Below, one piece after another: positions 54,913 to 63,671 of a stretch of 64,000 nt of DNA (position 1 is the first letter of the stretch; every line of letters starts with the position of its first letter). The stretch is from Fodinibius sp052060035 (GTDB lineage Bacteria > Bacteroidota > Rhodothermia > Balneolales > Balneolaceae): contig NZ_JBPOEA010000005.1 in assembly GCF_052060035.1 (NCBI RefSeq), positions 1 through 64,000 of the forward strand, read 5' to 3'. Below the pieces are notes generated by a model, which was given only the letters and a program-made list of their open reading frames with translations, did no database searches and had not been told where the DNA came from. The translations under genes were made by a program, and so were the position numbers.

Positions 54913-55998
54913 ATGGCTAAAGATTTTTCCAGGAAGGATTTTCTGAAGACAACGGGATTGGGAATAGCAGCATTGGGATTCCCCAACATCTTGTTATCCA
55001 AACAGAAAGAAACGTTGGGCGTGGCGTTGGTGGGATTGGGCCGTTACAGCACGGGGCGTTTAGCCACCGGCCTCCAGAAAACGGAACACTGCGAGCTTCG
55101 CGGTATTGTGACCGGATCTCCCCACAAAATCCCGCTTTGGCAAAAGCGCTATGATATTCCCGATGATAACGTGTATAACTATGAGAACATGCACGAAGTG
55201 GCTAATAACGATAATATTGATATCATTTATGTAGTGACGCCGCCGGGCCTTCATGCAAAATATGCTATAATTGGGGCCGAAGCCGGCAAGCATGTGTGGT
55301 GTGAAAAACCGATGGCTATGAACGTTGAAGAATGTCAGTCGATCATTGATGCGACTGATAAAAATGATGTTTCACTGTCGATCGGCTATCGACTGCAACA
55401 CGAACCCAATAATCGTACGATTATACGATATGGAAAAAAGGAAACCTTTGGTGCTGTTGAGGAAGTTAAATCCGGCGCGGGGTACAATGCCCAGCATTCG
55501 CCCGAGAGCTGGCGTCGGGATGCCGAACTCGGCGGCGGGGCGTTGTATGATATGGGCGTTTATCCCATTAATGCTTCGCGCTACTCTACAAATATGGAAC
55601 CTGTTGCAGTCCGAGGAAAACAGTGGTCGGAACGTAATATCTATGATGAGGTGGATGAGTTTACTGAGTTTGAGCTCGAGTTTCCCGATGGCGTTATGGC
55701 CTTTGGTGAAACCAGCTTTGGCAAATCAACAAATTACCTGAATGTGGATTGTACGGATGGATGGTATAAACTGCAGCCGTTCCAAACGTACAGCGGCGTG
55801 AAGGGCGAAACCAACGATGGTACTAAGTTATCACCCGATCCCAATCATCAGCAGGCGCGACAGATGGACAATGAAGCGCTAGCTATTAAAGAAGGGCGCG
55901 ATCCTGTCGTCCCCGGCGAAGAAGGCTTAAAAGATATTCGAATTGTTCAGGTCATCATGGAATCATCCCAGAAAAACCAAGCCCAAATTAGGCTTTAA
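54913..55998 (+). CDS. Gfo/Idh/MocA family oxidoreductase with Tat-like signal
   Basis: A 361-residue oxidoreductase. The N-terminus SRKDFLKTTGLGIAALGF resembles a twin-arginine signal with the second Arg replaced by Lys; export is inferred. The Rossmann motif is VALVGLGRYSTG, the family motif EKPMAMN follows HVWCEKP, and a C-terminal Gfo/Idh domain (GGGALYDMGVYPINASR) completes it. It resembles the glucose-fructose oxidoreductase branch. Such enzymes reduce or oxidise sugars with NAD(P). Substrate is unknown, and no sugar cluster adjoins it. Confidence 0.92.
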   Translation: MAKDFSRKDFLKTTGLGIAALGFPNILLSKQKETLGVALVGLGRYSTGRLATGLQKTEHCELRGIVTGSPHKIPLWQKRYDIPDDNVYNYENMHEVANNDNIDIIYVVTPPGLHAKYAIIGAEAGKHVWCEKPMAMNVEECQSIIDATDKNDVSLSIGYRLQHEPNNRTIIRYGKKETFGAVEEVKSGAGYNAQHSPESWRRDAELGGGALYDMGVYPINASRYSTNMEPVAVRGKQWSERNIYDEVDEFTEFELEFPDGVMAFGETSFGKSTNYLNVDCTDGWYKLQPFQTYSGVKGETNDGTKLSPDPNHQQARQMDNEALAIKEGRDPVVPGEEGLKDIRIVQVIMESSQKNQAQIRL

Positions 55999-56062
55999 AA
56001 ATAAGGTAGAGTAATTTTTGAGAACAGCTTCCGGTTTCTCTTAGCTTTTTTGACATAAATAG

Positions 56063-57376
56063 TTATCCAAAGCTGATGATCCAATACAAATATAACAGCG
56101 CAAAGCCGGTCAAAAATACCAATCCACTCCAGCTAAGCCATTTAAGCCAGGGTTTTGGTTTGCAATCTTCTGGCATGTGATCGGCAGTTACCAGCTTATA
56201 ATTGAGGTACGCTAAAACCGGCGCAGTTAAAAAGGATAAGGTGGTTGCCAGATCAACCATCAGGGTAAACGAATCGCCAAGAAAGTAAAGTACGCCAAGC
56301 GAAAGCAGGGAAATGACAACAATAAGAATGCGATAAACGCGAAGATTGTCTTTCTCCTGCATGATGTCTGGCATGAGGACTTCCAGCATGCGACGGCTGA
56401 CGCGTGGGTAGGCGTCGGTGACGGTGAGCGTAGTGCTGAACATGGTGGTGAAAGCACAGATGATGATTACCGGATAGAGCCAATCACCGAGACTCTCGGT
56501 GTATAATCCCAGCAGTTGGTTGGCAAAGATTGCGCCACTGCCGGCATACTCTTCACCGCTTCCGTACATGACGAGTGCACCGAGTAGGAGAAATCCTAAC
56601 GCCAGCAGCGCTGCCCCGATATACCCGATATTAAAATCCAGCAGTGACTCTTTAAGCTTGGGACGATACTGGGTTTGCTTTTCCCGTTCTAAGGTCCACA
56701 GCGAATGCCAGGCTGCTGCATCTATTGGGATCGGCATCCACCCCATTAAAGCAATTAAAAAGGAGACACCGGCCACATTCCAGATACTTGGATAGTAGCT
56801 GGCAACCTCGTGCTGTCCGCCCTGGAAGAGAGCAGCGCCCAATGCTACGATTGTTGATACTGCAAGTACGACCATGATTAATTTTATGGCACCGTCGAGC
56901 GCAGAATATTGCCCTGAAGTAAGCAAAACAATACAGATGGCCAGCAGTATGGCACTCCACGATAAAGGGGTAAGGGCAATGCCGGTAAGTTCGGCAGCCA
57001 GGCTGGCACTTACGATGGTTACGGCGGCTTGAACGGCAAACATCGTTCCCAGGGTGAAAATCACAAAAATGCCAATGGCCCATTTGCCAAGACGATTATA
57101 TCCATCAATCATACTTTCGCCGGTGGCAATGGCATAACGCGGACCATATTCCAAAAAAGGATACTTAAAGAAATTAGCCAGAACTAAAGCCCAAACTAAG
57201 GCAAAGCCGTAAGTAGCACCAGCACGGGTGGATTGTACAAGATGTGAAACTCCGATAGCTGCCGCAGCCATCAACAGCCCGGGGCCTAAACTCTGCTTTA
57301 TTCCTTGCCAGCGATCTGTATCTTGGTTTTTATACTCTCCCTTATTGCTCACAGCAGGTTGTGATGCTTCAGCCAT
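56063..57376 (-). CDS. Nramp-related membrane transporter lacking canonical metal motifs
   Basis: This 437-residue protein has about 11 hydrophobic segments and belongs to the Nramp/LeuT-like superfamily (GPGLLMAAAAIGVSHLVQST at the first helix, FLEYGPRYAIATGES later). Canonical Nramp transporters carry DPGN in TM1 and an MPH motif in TM6; here TM1 reads AAIGVSHLVQ and TM6 reads GWMPIPIDAAAW. The metal ligands are therefore not those of Mn/Fe transporters, so substrate is uncertain (another cation, or a different solute). It is on the opposite strand to its upstream neighbour and 111 bp from the RtcB gene. Confidence 0.85.
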   Translation of the reverse strand: MAEASQPAVSNKGEYKNQDTDRWQGIKQSLGPGLLMAAAAIGVSHLVQSTRAGATYGFALVWALVLANFFKYPFLEYGPRYAIATGESMIDGYNRLGKWAIGIFVIFTLGTMFAVQAAVTIVSASLAAELTGIALTPLSWSAILLAICIVLLTSGQYSALDGAIKLIMVVLAVSTIVALGAALFQGGQHEVASYYPSIWNVAGVSFLIALMGWMPIPIDAAAWHSLWTLEREKQTQYRPKLKESLLDFNIGYIGAALLALGFLLLGALVMYGSGEEYAGSGAIFANQLLGLYTESLGDWLYPVIIICAFTTMFSTTLTVTDAYPRVSRRMLEVLMPDIMQEKDNLRVYRILIVVISLLSLGVLYFLGDSFTLMVDLATTLSFLTAPVLAYLNYKLVTADHMPEDCKPKPWLKWLSWSGLVFLTGFALLYLYWIISFG

Positions 57377-57487
57377 AACAGAAATCTGTGGTTAGAAAAC
57401 TTTTCAAATTGAAAAGAACAATAAGAAAATTGGAAATGAAACAAAAAGAGATGGTTTATTCCACTGTGAATCAGATAAGGGGAGGAG

Positions 57488-58678
57488 TTACTTTATGGTA
57501 CTTGGGACAAATTGCTCGGGTCCGTCCATAACTACTCCGATGGGATTGAGGTAATGATGAATGTGAATGGTATCCTGATGATATTCCAGCACGTCTTTTA
57601 GCTGACGGTACACTTGGGGAGCCTCGTCAAGTCCGCCGCCGCGTAGCTCCACTCCTATTTTTTGCAGGCGGTCATAAATCATGTCGGGTTTTATGGCAGA
57701 TTTTGATAGATCACGTCCCCGGTAGTCACCTTTCGCCTGCGTACGTGACATCACTCGTCCCGCACCGTGTATGGTCGAGTAAAGGGCTTTTTTACTTTTT
57801 TTTGATTCAATTCCTTCGAGGATAACCGATATATCACCCATACTACCGCCGACAAACCCACGCTGGCCGGGGAATGCAGGAGTAGCACCTTTGCGAACAA
57901 CAATCAATTCCTGACCATCGTGTTCTTCTTTCCATGCAAAATTGTGATTGTTGTGAACTTCATCCAAGGTGGTAGCATCAAATGCCTTGGCCAGTGTATG
58001 GCAGACCCATTCACGGCCGGCATATGCGTAGCGCCCGGCAAGATTCATAGCCCCGAAATAGTCTTGCCCCAGCGGCGTGTCGAGATCAAGGAGCACTTCT
58101 TTTTGTTCAAAATTATCATTCCATTCTTTCCCTTGTGAGAGGTTCATAAATCCCTGCGCCGTTTTATAGCCAAAGCCTCGACTGCCGAAATGCACTCCGA
58201 TCCAGATATGATCATCTTCGTCGTGAAACAGATCTAGGTAATGATTGCCTGAACCAACGGTCCCCAGTTGCTCACGAGCCGTTTGTTTTAGTGATGAGGC
58301 TATCCTTTTGTCTGGAAAAGCATCCCACTCCGGCGCATCAAAGATGGGATGGGCGGTTGGTGAATCAGAATTTTGTTTGCCCAGTCCGAATTGGATGCGC
58401 TCTTCGATGATATCTAACGCAGCAGAAATATCAAAGGTGGAGAGCGTTTTATCCAGTTTGACAGCCATGTTGCCACATCCAATATCGAACCCCACACCTA
58501 CAGGAGAGACTTTATTCTGGTATGCCATAACTCCGCCAATAGGCATGATATATCCGAGGTGCGCGTCTGCCATAAGGGCACCCCGTTCGGCACGCATCAG
58601 CACGTCATGAAATTGTCCAAGCGTATTTTTATCGGGTTGACCAAAGACAGATTTTTCTTTGTTTAATTGAGAAACCAT
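57488..58678 (-). CDS. RtcB family RNA ligase
   Basis: A 396-residue protein with the RtcB metal and GMP-binding blocks: GVMAYQNKVSPVGVGFDIG-CGNM, GTVGSGNHYLDL, GVHFGSRGFGYK, FVGGSMGDISVI and IHGAGRVMSR, the last containing the His nucleophile region that takes GMP. RtcB joins 2',3'-cyclic phosphate or 3'-phosphate RNA ends to 5'-OH ends. The usual bacterial partners (RtcA, RtcR) are absent. Length is near that of E. coli RtcB. The gene stands alone. Confidence 0.9.
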   Translation of the reverse strand: MVSQLNKEKSVFGQPDKNTLGQFHDVLMRAERGALMADAHLGYIMPIGGVMAYQNKVSPVGVGFDIGCGNMAVKLDKTLSTFDISAALDIIEERIQFGLGKQNSDSPTAHPIFDAPEWDAFPDKRIASSLKQTAREQLGTVGSGNHYLDLFHDEDDHIWIGVHFGSRGFGYKTAQGFMNLSQGKEWNDNFEQKEVLLDLDTPLGQDYFGAMNLAGRYAYAGREWVCHTLAKAFDATTLDEVHNNHNFAWKEEHDGQELIVVRKGATPAFPGQRGFVGGSMGDISVILEGIESKKSKKALYSTIHGAGRVMSRTQAKGDYRGRDLSKSAIKPDMIYDRLQKIGVELRGGGLDEAPQVYRQLKDVLEYHQDTIHIHHYLNPIGVVMDGPEQFVPSTIK

Positions 58679-58830
58679 TGCAATATCTACAGCTTTATTT
58701 GTTATACTACTATTAGCTTAAAAAACAGAAACAAGTTTTAAAACAATTGGTTCGTTTTGAATCTTCAAATACTAAAAACTGTTTTTAGAATAACAAGCTG
58801 GGAGTTAATTAAATATTATTGGAGGTATCT

Positions 58831-59970
58831 ATGATTACGCGTGAAGACATCCTCGAACTTGCTAAAAAAGAAAATAACCATTGTGTATCTATTTATTTAC
58901 CCACTCACAAAACAGGTAAAGAGGTGCAGCAAGATCCTATCCGGTTAAAGAATTTGCTCACACAGGCTGCAGAGCAATTAAAAGAGAGAGAGGTTAAGCA
59001 AAGAGAAATTGATAAGTTGCTGGATGAGGCAAGAAAGTTATTGGATAAACCTCAGTTTTGGCTGCATAACGATAAGGGATTGGCGTTATTTATAAGTGAG
59101 GATGAGTTTGAATATTACCGCATTCCACATGAATTTAAAGAACGAGTGATGGTGGATGATCACTTCCTGATTACCCCGTTGGTACCTATGATTTCCCTGG
59201 AAGGAACGTTCTGTATTTTGGCACTCAGTCAGAAAAAAATGCGACTTCTCAAATGTACACGGGCAGATGTTGAAGAGATTGAGCTCGAAGAAGCCCCCAA
59301 TAGCTTGGAAGAGTTTTTGAAGTATGATGTTTATGAAAACAATCTCCAACACCATGCCGGTCAAGGCGCTAATGCCCAGGCAATTTTTCATGGTCAAGGT
59401 GGATCGCGCGATACCAATACCGAGGAGGTTATAAATTATTTGAAGACGGTTGAAAATGAAGTGACTTCTATCCTGCGTAAGCGAAATGATCCTCTGATTT
59501 TGGCCGGGGTGAATGAAGCTGTGGCCGAATACCGGAAAGTAAATAGCTATAGCAGGCTTATGGATGAAGCCATATTGGAGAACCCGGATCCTAAGAAAAA
59601 TACGGAAATAAAAGATGAGGGTTGGGACATTATAAGATCGTACTTCTTAAAAGATATGTATGAAGATATGGAACGGTTCGGCGATCTTTCTGGGTCTGAG
59701 AAACAGTCCGATAATTTATCTCAAATTGTAGAAGCGGCCTACTATGGTAAAATCGAATCACTATTTGTACCTATAGGAGAACACAGTTGGGGTTGGTTCG
59801 ATATGGAACGCGATACTGTGCACCACAGCACGGGTCCCAAAAACGGAGAACATGATTTGATAAATATGGCTGCCATCAAAACACTCACCCAAAGCGGCAA
59901 TGTATATGCGCTTGATAAAGAAGATATGCCCAATGGGTCTTCAATTGCGGCTATATTTCGGTATGCATAA
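58831..59970 (+). CDS. baeRF family (archaeo-eukaryotic release factor-like) protein
   Basis: The start is ATG 58831, preceded by GGAGG five bases upstream (58821-58825), an unusually good Shine-Dalgarno sequence here. The 379-residue protein resembles the bacterial eRF1-like (baeRF) domains: SIYLPTHKTGKE at the front, a coiled-coil-like segment LKNLLTQAAEQLKERE, and a C-terminal AIKTLTQSGNVYALDKEDMPNGSSIAAIFRYA-type tail. The family is proposed to act in translation or ribosome-related conflicts, without firm evidence. A terminator follows. It is divergent from rtcB. Confidence 0.82.
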   Translation: MITREDILELAKKENNHCVSIYLPTHKTGKEVQQDPIRLKNLLTQAAEQLKEREVKQREIDKLLDEARKLLDKPQFWLHNDKGLALFISEDEFEYYRIPHEFKERVMVDDHFLITPLVPMISLEGTFCILALSQKKMRLLKCTRADVEEIELEEAPNSLEEFLKYDVYENNLQHHAGQGANAQAIFHGQGGSRDTNTEEVINYLKTVENEVTSILRKRNDPLILAGVNEAVAEYRKVNSYSRLMDEAILENPDPKKNTEIKDEGWDIIRSYFLKDMYEDMERFGDLSGSEKQSDNLSQIVEAAYYGKIESLFVPIGEHSWGWFDMERDTVHHSTGPKNGEHDLINMAAIKTLTQSGNVYALDKEDMPNGSSIAAIFRYA

Positions 59971-60031
59971 CAAACTTATTCAGATCGGGCAGTAGTGTAA
60001 ACTAAACTCTGTCCGGTTAATAACATCTTTT

Positions 60032-60069
60032 AAGGCATCGGCTTAATGGTCGATGCCTTTTATTTTTTA
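60032..60069 (+). terminator. Terminator after the baeRF gene
   Basis: AAGGCATCG (60032-60040) pairs with CGATGCCTT (60051-60059), followed by TTATTTTTT. Confidence 0.85.
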
Positions 60070-60139
60070 AAACATTTTTCATTTATAACCTTTACACTTA
60101 GGCACAAACCGCTTCTTTTAATTTAAAAACAATCCGTTT

Positions 60140-62752
60140 ATGAAATTACGCATAGTTGTTATTTCACTATTGGCCTTGCTTATAGGTACCGGTGTGCAGG
60201 CACAGAATCCCGCCGATGCCGAGGCTTCTATGGAGTACTATTTGCCGCAGGATGTTGAGTACGACGCATCTATCCCTACGCCCCAAGAAGTTTTGGGAAT
60301 GGTTCCGGGAGAATGGCATGTTCGTCACGATCAGCTGCTGCAATATATGCATGCCGTGGCTGAAGCATCCGACCGGGTAACACTTCACAAGTTTGGAGAA
60401 TCGTACGAAGATCGAGACTTGGTTTATTTGACTATCACCTCTCCTTCCAATCAACAAAATATTGATCAGATTAGAGAAGAGCATGTAGCGCTTACGGATC
60501 CGGCTAAGTCTGATGAAATAAACACGTCAGATATGCCCATTGTGTTGTATATGGGATACAGTATCCACGGTGATGAATCGAGTGGTTCCAATGCCTCAAT
60601 GCTGGTGGCGTATTATATGGCTGCAGCCCAAGGAAAGGAAATCGAAGACAAGTTGCAGAATAGCGTAATTTTACTGGATCCAAGCTTAAACCCTGATGGA
60701 TTAAATCGTTTTGCGAGCTGGGCCAATACGCATAAAAGTAAAAACCTGGTGGATGACCGCAATAGCATGGAGCTTAACCAGCGTTGGCCGAGCGCGCGCA
60801 CTAATCACTACTGGTTTGATTTAAACCGCGATTGGATGTTGGTACAGCATCCCGAAAGCCAGGGACGGATTGATAATTTTCACAAGTGGAAGCCCAATAT
60901 TTTGACGGATCATCACGAGATGGGTACAAACTCCACCTTCTTTTTCCAGCCGGGCATACAGTCGCGTACCCATCCTATTACACCCAAAAAAAACCAAAAC
61001 TTGACGAAGGCAATTGCCGATTATCATGCTGAGATTCTGGATGAAAACCAGCGGCTCTATTATTCACAGGAGAGTTTTGATGATTTCTATTATGGCAAAG
61101 GATCAACCTATCCCGATGTAAATGGAAGTATCGGAATTTTGTTTGAACAGGCCAGCTCACGCGGACATGCCCAGGAAAGCGAGCACGGGGTATTGAAGTT
61201 TCCCTTTACGATAAAGAATCAGTTTTTGACTTCGCTTTCGACCTGGGAAGCCTCACAGAATTTGCGGCAGGAGATTCTGAATTATCAGCGCAATTTTTAT
61301 AAACAGGCCAAGCAAGCCGGTGAAGATGCCGATATTGAGGGATATGTATTTGGTACTGACGATGACCAGGCCCGGACCTATCATTTGGCAGAATTGTTGC
61401 GGCGTCACAAAGTAGATTTGTATGATTTGAGTAAGGACATCACGGTTGATGGAAAGACATTTCAAAGTGGATCATCGTACATGATTCCATCAGATCAAAA
61501 CCAGTATCGATTTGTAAAAGCATTGTTTGAGCGCCGTACCACATTTACAGACAGCTTGTTTTATGATGTTTCGACGTGGACAATGCCATACGCTTTTAAC
61601 CTACCCTTCGCTGAACTGGAAGGTCGTGATTACAGCGATGATCTTCTCGGTAATAAAGTAGATGGATTACCGCAGTTCCCCAGCGGCGAAGTACTGGGCG
61701 GCAAAAGTGATTATGCCTATGTGTTTGAATGGGATGAATATTATTCGCCGCGAGCGGTAAATCGTCTACTTGAGGCGGGAGTACGCCTAAAAGTTGCAAG
61801 CAAGCCATTTACAGGAGTTACAGCTAATGGCACTCATAAATTTGATTATGGAACGATTTTGGTGCCCTTGGGGCCTCAGCCGGTAGATCAAGACAACATC
61901 CATAAGCTTGTTCAACAAGCTGCCGATGAAGATGGACTGACAGTATATTCTGTTGGCACGGGACTAACGCCAAACGGAATTGATTTGGGCAGTGGATCTT
62001 TTGAGAGTCTTGAACAGCCAAACGTTGCGTTGCTTTCAGGCGATGGGGCCAGTTCCTATGAAGTGGGTGAAGTCTGGCATCTCCTGGACCAACGGTTTGC
62101 CATGCCGCCTACGCTCTTCCCCATGGATCGTGTAGAACGAGCTGACCTAAGTCGATATAATGTAATTGTGATGGTAAATGGTAGTTATGACGGGTTATCT
62201 GATCGAGCTATTGAAAAGATTAAACGATGGACTCAAAACGGCGGAACGCTCATAACTACAAAATATGCCAACAGGTGGGCCAAGCAAAATGGGTTGGCAA
62301 ATATAGAGTATCTCAATGATGAAGAAACCGAAGAAGAGCAGGAGGTAACGCCCAAAGCGTATGCCGATATGAGTAATGCCCGCGGCGCGCAGTATATCGG
62401 AGGCACTATTTTTAATACCAAGCTCGATTTAACCCATCCACTGGGTTATGGCTATAATGATGAGGATTTGACAGTTTTCCGCAATAGTACGCTCTTCTTA
62501 AAGAAGGCTGATAACCCGTATGCCACTCCAGTTTATTATACCGAAGATCCGTTGGCCAGTGGATACATCTCAGATGAAAACCTGGAAAAATTATCCGGGA
62601 CGGCAGCGGTTGTCGTGAGTGATGTTGGAAGCGGAAGAGTTATCTCAATGACGGATAATCCCAACTTTAGAGCCTTTTGGTTTGGTACGAACAAACTGTT
62701 TATGAATGCTATCTTTTTTGGCCAGACAATTGATGGTAGATCTGGTAATTAA
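60140..62752 (+). CDS. Secreted M14 family zinc carboxypeptidase with C-terminal GATase-like domain
   Basis: This 870-residue protein has a signal peptide (VVISLLALLIGTGVQAQ). The M14 zinc site is His143 and Glu146 in SIHGDESSG, with a further His in DHHEMG (258-259) and a catalytic Glu in ILFEQASS. DLNRDWM supplies a substrate Arg. A C-terminal region (about 640-870) resembles a class I glutamine-amidotransferase fold (ALLSGDGASSYEVGEVW, YNVIVMVNGSYDGL, GGTLITTKYA). M14 enzymes trim C-terminal residues; the target is unknown. A strong terminator follows. Confidence 0.93.
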   Translation: MKLRIVVISLLALLIGTGVQAQNPADAEASMEYYLPQDVEYDASIPTPQEVLGMVPGEWHVRHDQLLQYMHAVAEASDRVTLHKFGESYEDRDLVYLTITSPSNQQNIDQIREEHVALTDPAKSDEINTSDMPIVLYMGYSIHGDESSGSNASMLVAYYMAAAQGKEIEDKLQNSVILLDPSLNPDGLNRFASWANTHKSKNLVDDRNSMELNQRWPSARTNHYWFDLNRDWMLVQHPESQGRIDNFHKWKPNILTDHHEMGTNSTFFFQPGIQSRTHPITPKKNQNLTKAIADYHAEILDENQRLYYSQESFDDFYYGKGSTYPDVNGSIGILFEQASSRGHAQESEHGVLKFPFTIKNQFLTSLSTWEASQNLRQEILNYQRNFYKQAKQAGEDADIEGYVFGTDDDQARTYHLAELLRRHKVDLYDLSKDITVDGKTFQSGSSYMIPSDQNQYRFVKALFERRTTFTDSLFYDVSTWTMPYAFNLPFAELEGRDYSDDLLGNKVDGLPQFPSGEVLGGKSDYAYVFEWDEYYSPRAVNRLLEAGVRLKVASKPFTGVTANGTHKFDYGTILVPLGPQPVDQDNIHKLVQQAADEDGLTVYSVGTGLTPNGIDLGSGSFESLEQPNVALLSGDGASSYEVGEVWHLLDQRFAMPPTLFPMDRVERADLSRYNVIVMVNGSYDGLSDRAIEKIKRWTQNGGTLITTKYANRWAKQNGLANIEYLNDEETEEEQEVTPKAYADMSNARGAQYIGGTIFNTKLDLTHPLGYGYNDEDLTVFRNSTLFLKKADNPYATPVYYTEDPLASGYISDENLEKLSGTAAVVVSDVGSGRVISMTDNPNFRAFWFGTNKLFMNAIFFGQTIDGRSGN

Positions 62753-62781
62753 TTGATGGCAATAGCATATTAACTTCTTTA

Positions 62782-62820
62782 GGCATGGAAATAATAGTTA
62801 TTTCCATGCCTTTTTATTTT
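62782..62820 (+). terminator. Terminator after the M14 peptidase gene
   Basis: GGCATGGAAATAA (62782-62794) pairs perfectly with TTATTTCCATGCC (62798-62810) around a three-base loop, then TTTTTATTTT. Among the strongest in the window. Confidence 0.92.
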
Positions 62821-62879
62821 CTCAAATATTTTGATCGAACCCTGTTATATTCCAATAACTAAAAAATGAGTTGGGACAT

Positions 62880-63569
62880 ATGAGTTTGTTTGAATCAAAA
62901 TTAGATTTAAAACCTGTTTTTCAGGCGTTATTTGCTATTATTATTGTCGGTGCCATAGGGGCGCTGATCCTTTCGTTAAGTCTTGATAAAATAGTTCAAT
63001 CCAGCCTGGAAAGTAGCACGTCAGAGGTGCTTAATACGTCGGTTGCTATTGAAGATGTTTCAATATCTCTCTTGAATGGTTCTGGAACCATAAAGGGATT
63101 TACGATTGATAATCCGGAAGGCTTTAGCGAGAAACCTGCTGCCAAGCTGGAACTGATAAGTCTTAAGATGAGATTATCTTCTTTCTTTTCGGATACTATA
63201 ATTGTGGATGAAATCCGAATACAGAAGCCAGAACTTTATTTTGAGAAAAAAGCCAGCGGTAATAATTTTGATGCGCTGACCGAAAATATGGGAGGATCGT
63301 CTTCATCAGATACCAATCTTATCGTTGATTATCTGTTTGTAGAAAATGGCAAGGTTACATTAACGGCGGATATTGGTGACAGAAAATCCGTAGTGGCCGA
63401 ATTTTCCAGCATAGAAATGAAGGGGATTGGGCGCACCGGCAACAATACCATGGAGCAGACGATACAGCAGATACTTAAACCTGTTTTGGAAAAGGCCTTG
63501 CAAGAAGCAGCAACTCAGGGTTTAATGGATAAAGCAAAAGAGGCCCTGCAAGATATGCTCGATGGATAA
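62880..63569 (+). CDS. AsmA-like envelope protein
   Basis: A 229-residue protein with an N-terminal membrane anchor (about 14-38, IIIVGAIGALILSLSL) and an AsmA/DUF748-like region: STSEVLNTSVAIEDVSIS, IKGFTIDNPEGFSEKPAAKL, VDEIRIQKPELYFEKK. These proteins form beta-rich bridges that carry lipids between membranes; at this length it is a short member. An in-frame TTG at 62871 is an alternative start. It is followed by a bidirectional terminator and the convergent metK gene. Confidence 0.8.
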   Translation: MSLFESKLDLKPVFQALFAIIIVGAIGALILSLSLDKIVQSSLESSTSEVLNTSVAIEDVSISLLNGSGTIKGFTIDNPEGFSEKPAAKLELISLKMRLSSFFSDTIIVDEIRIQKPELYFEKKASGNNFDALTENMGGSSSSDTNLIVDYLFVENGKVTLTADIGDRKSVVAEFSSIEMKGIGRTGNNTMEQTIQQILKPVLEKALQEAATQGLMDKAKEALQDMLDG

Positions 63570-63600
63570 TAGGTTTCCCTTCCTCCTTATACAAAATAAA

Positions 63601-63635
63601 AAAGAGACATCTGTATTCGAGATGTCTCTTTTTTG
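63601..63635. terminator. Bidirectional terminator between AsmA-like gene and metK
   Basis: AAAGAGACATC (63601-63611) pairs with GATGTCTCTTT (63621-63631) and has A- and T-runs on both sides, so it serves both convergent genes. Confidence 0.88.
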
Positions 63636-63671
63636 TAAGTAAGCACTTTTAAAAAGCTTGAATCCTAATCT

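Noticed and set aside
57400..57417. Small hairpin CTTTTCA/TGAAAAG between the Nramp-like and rtcB genes
   Set aside because: The stem is A/T-rich, the T-run expected of a terminator is missing, and it could be chance.
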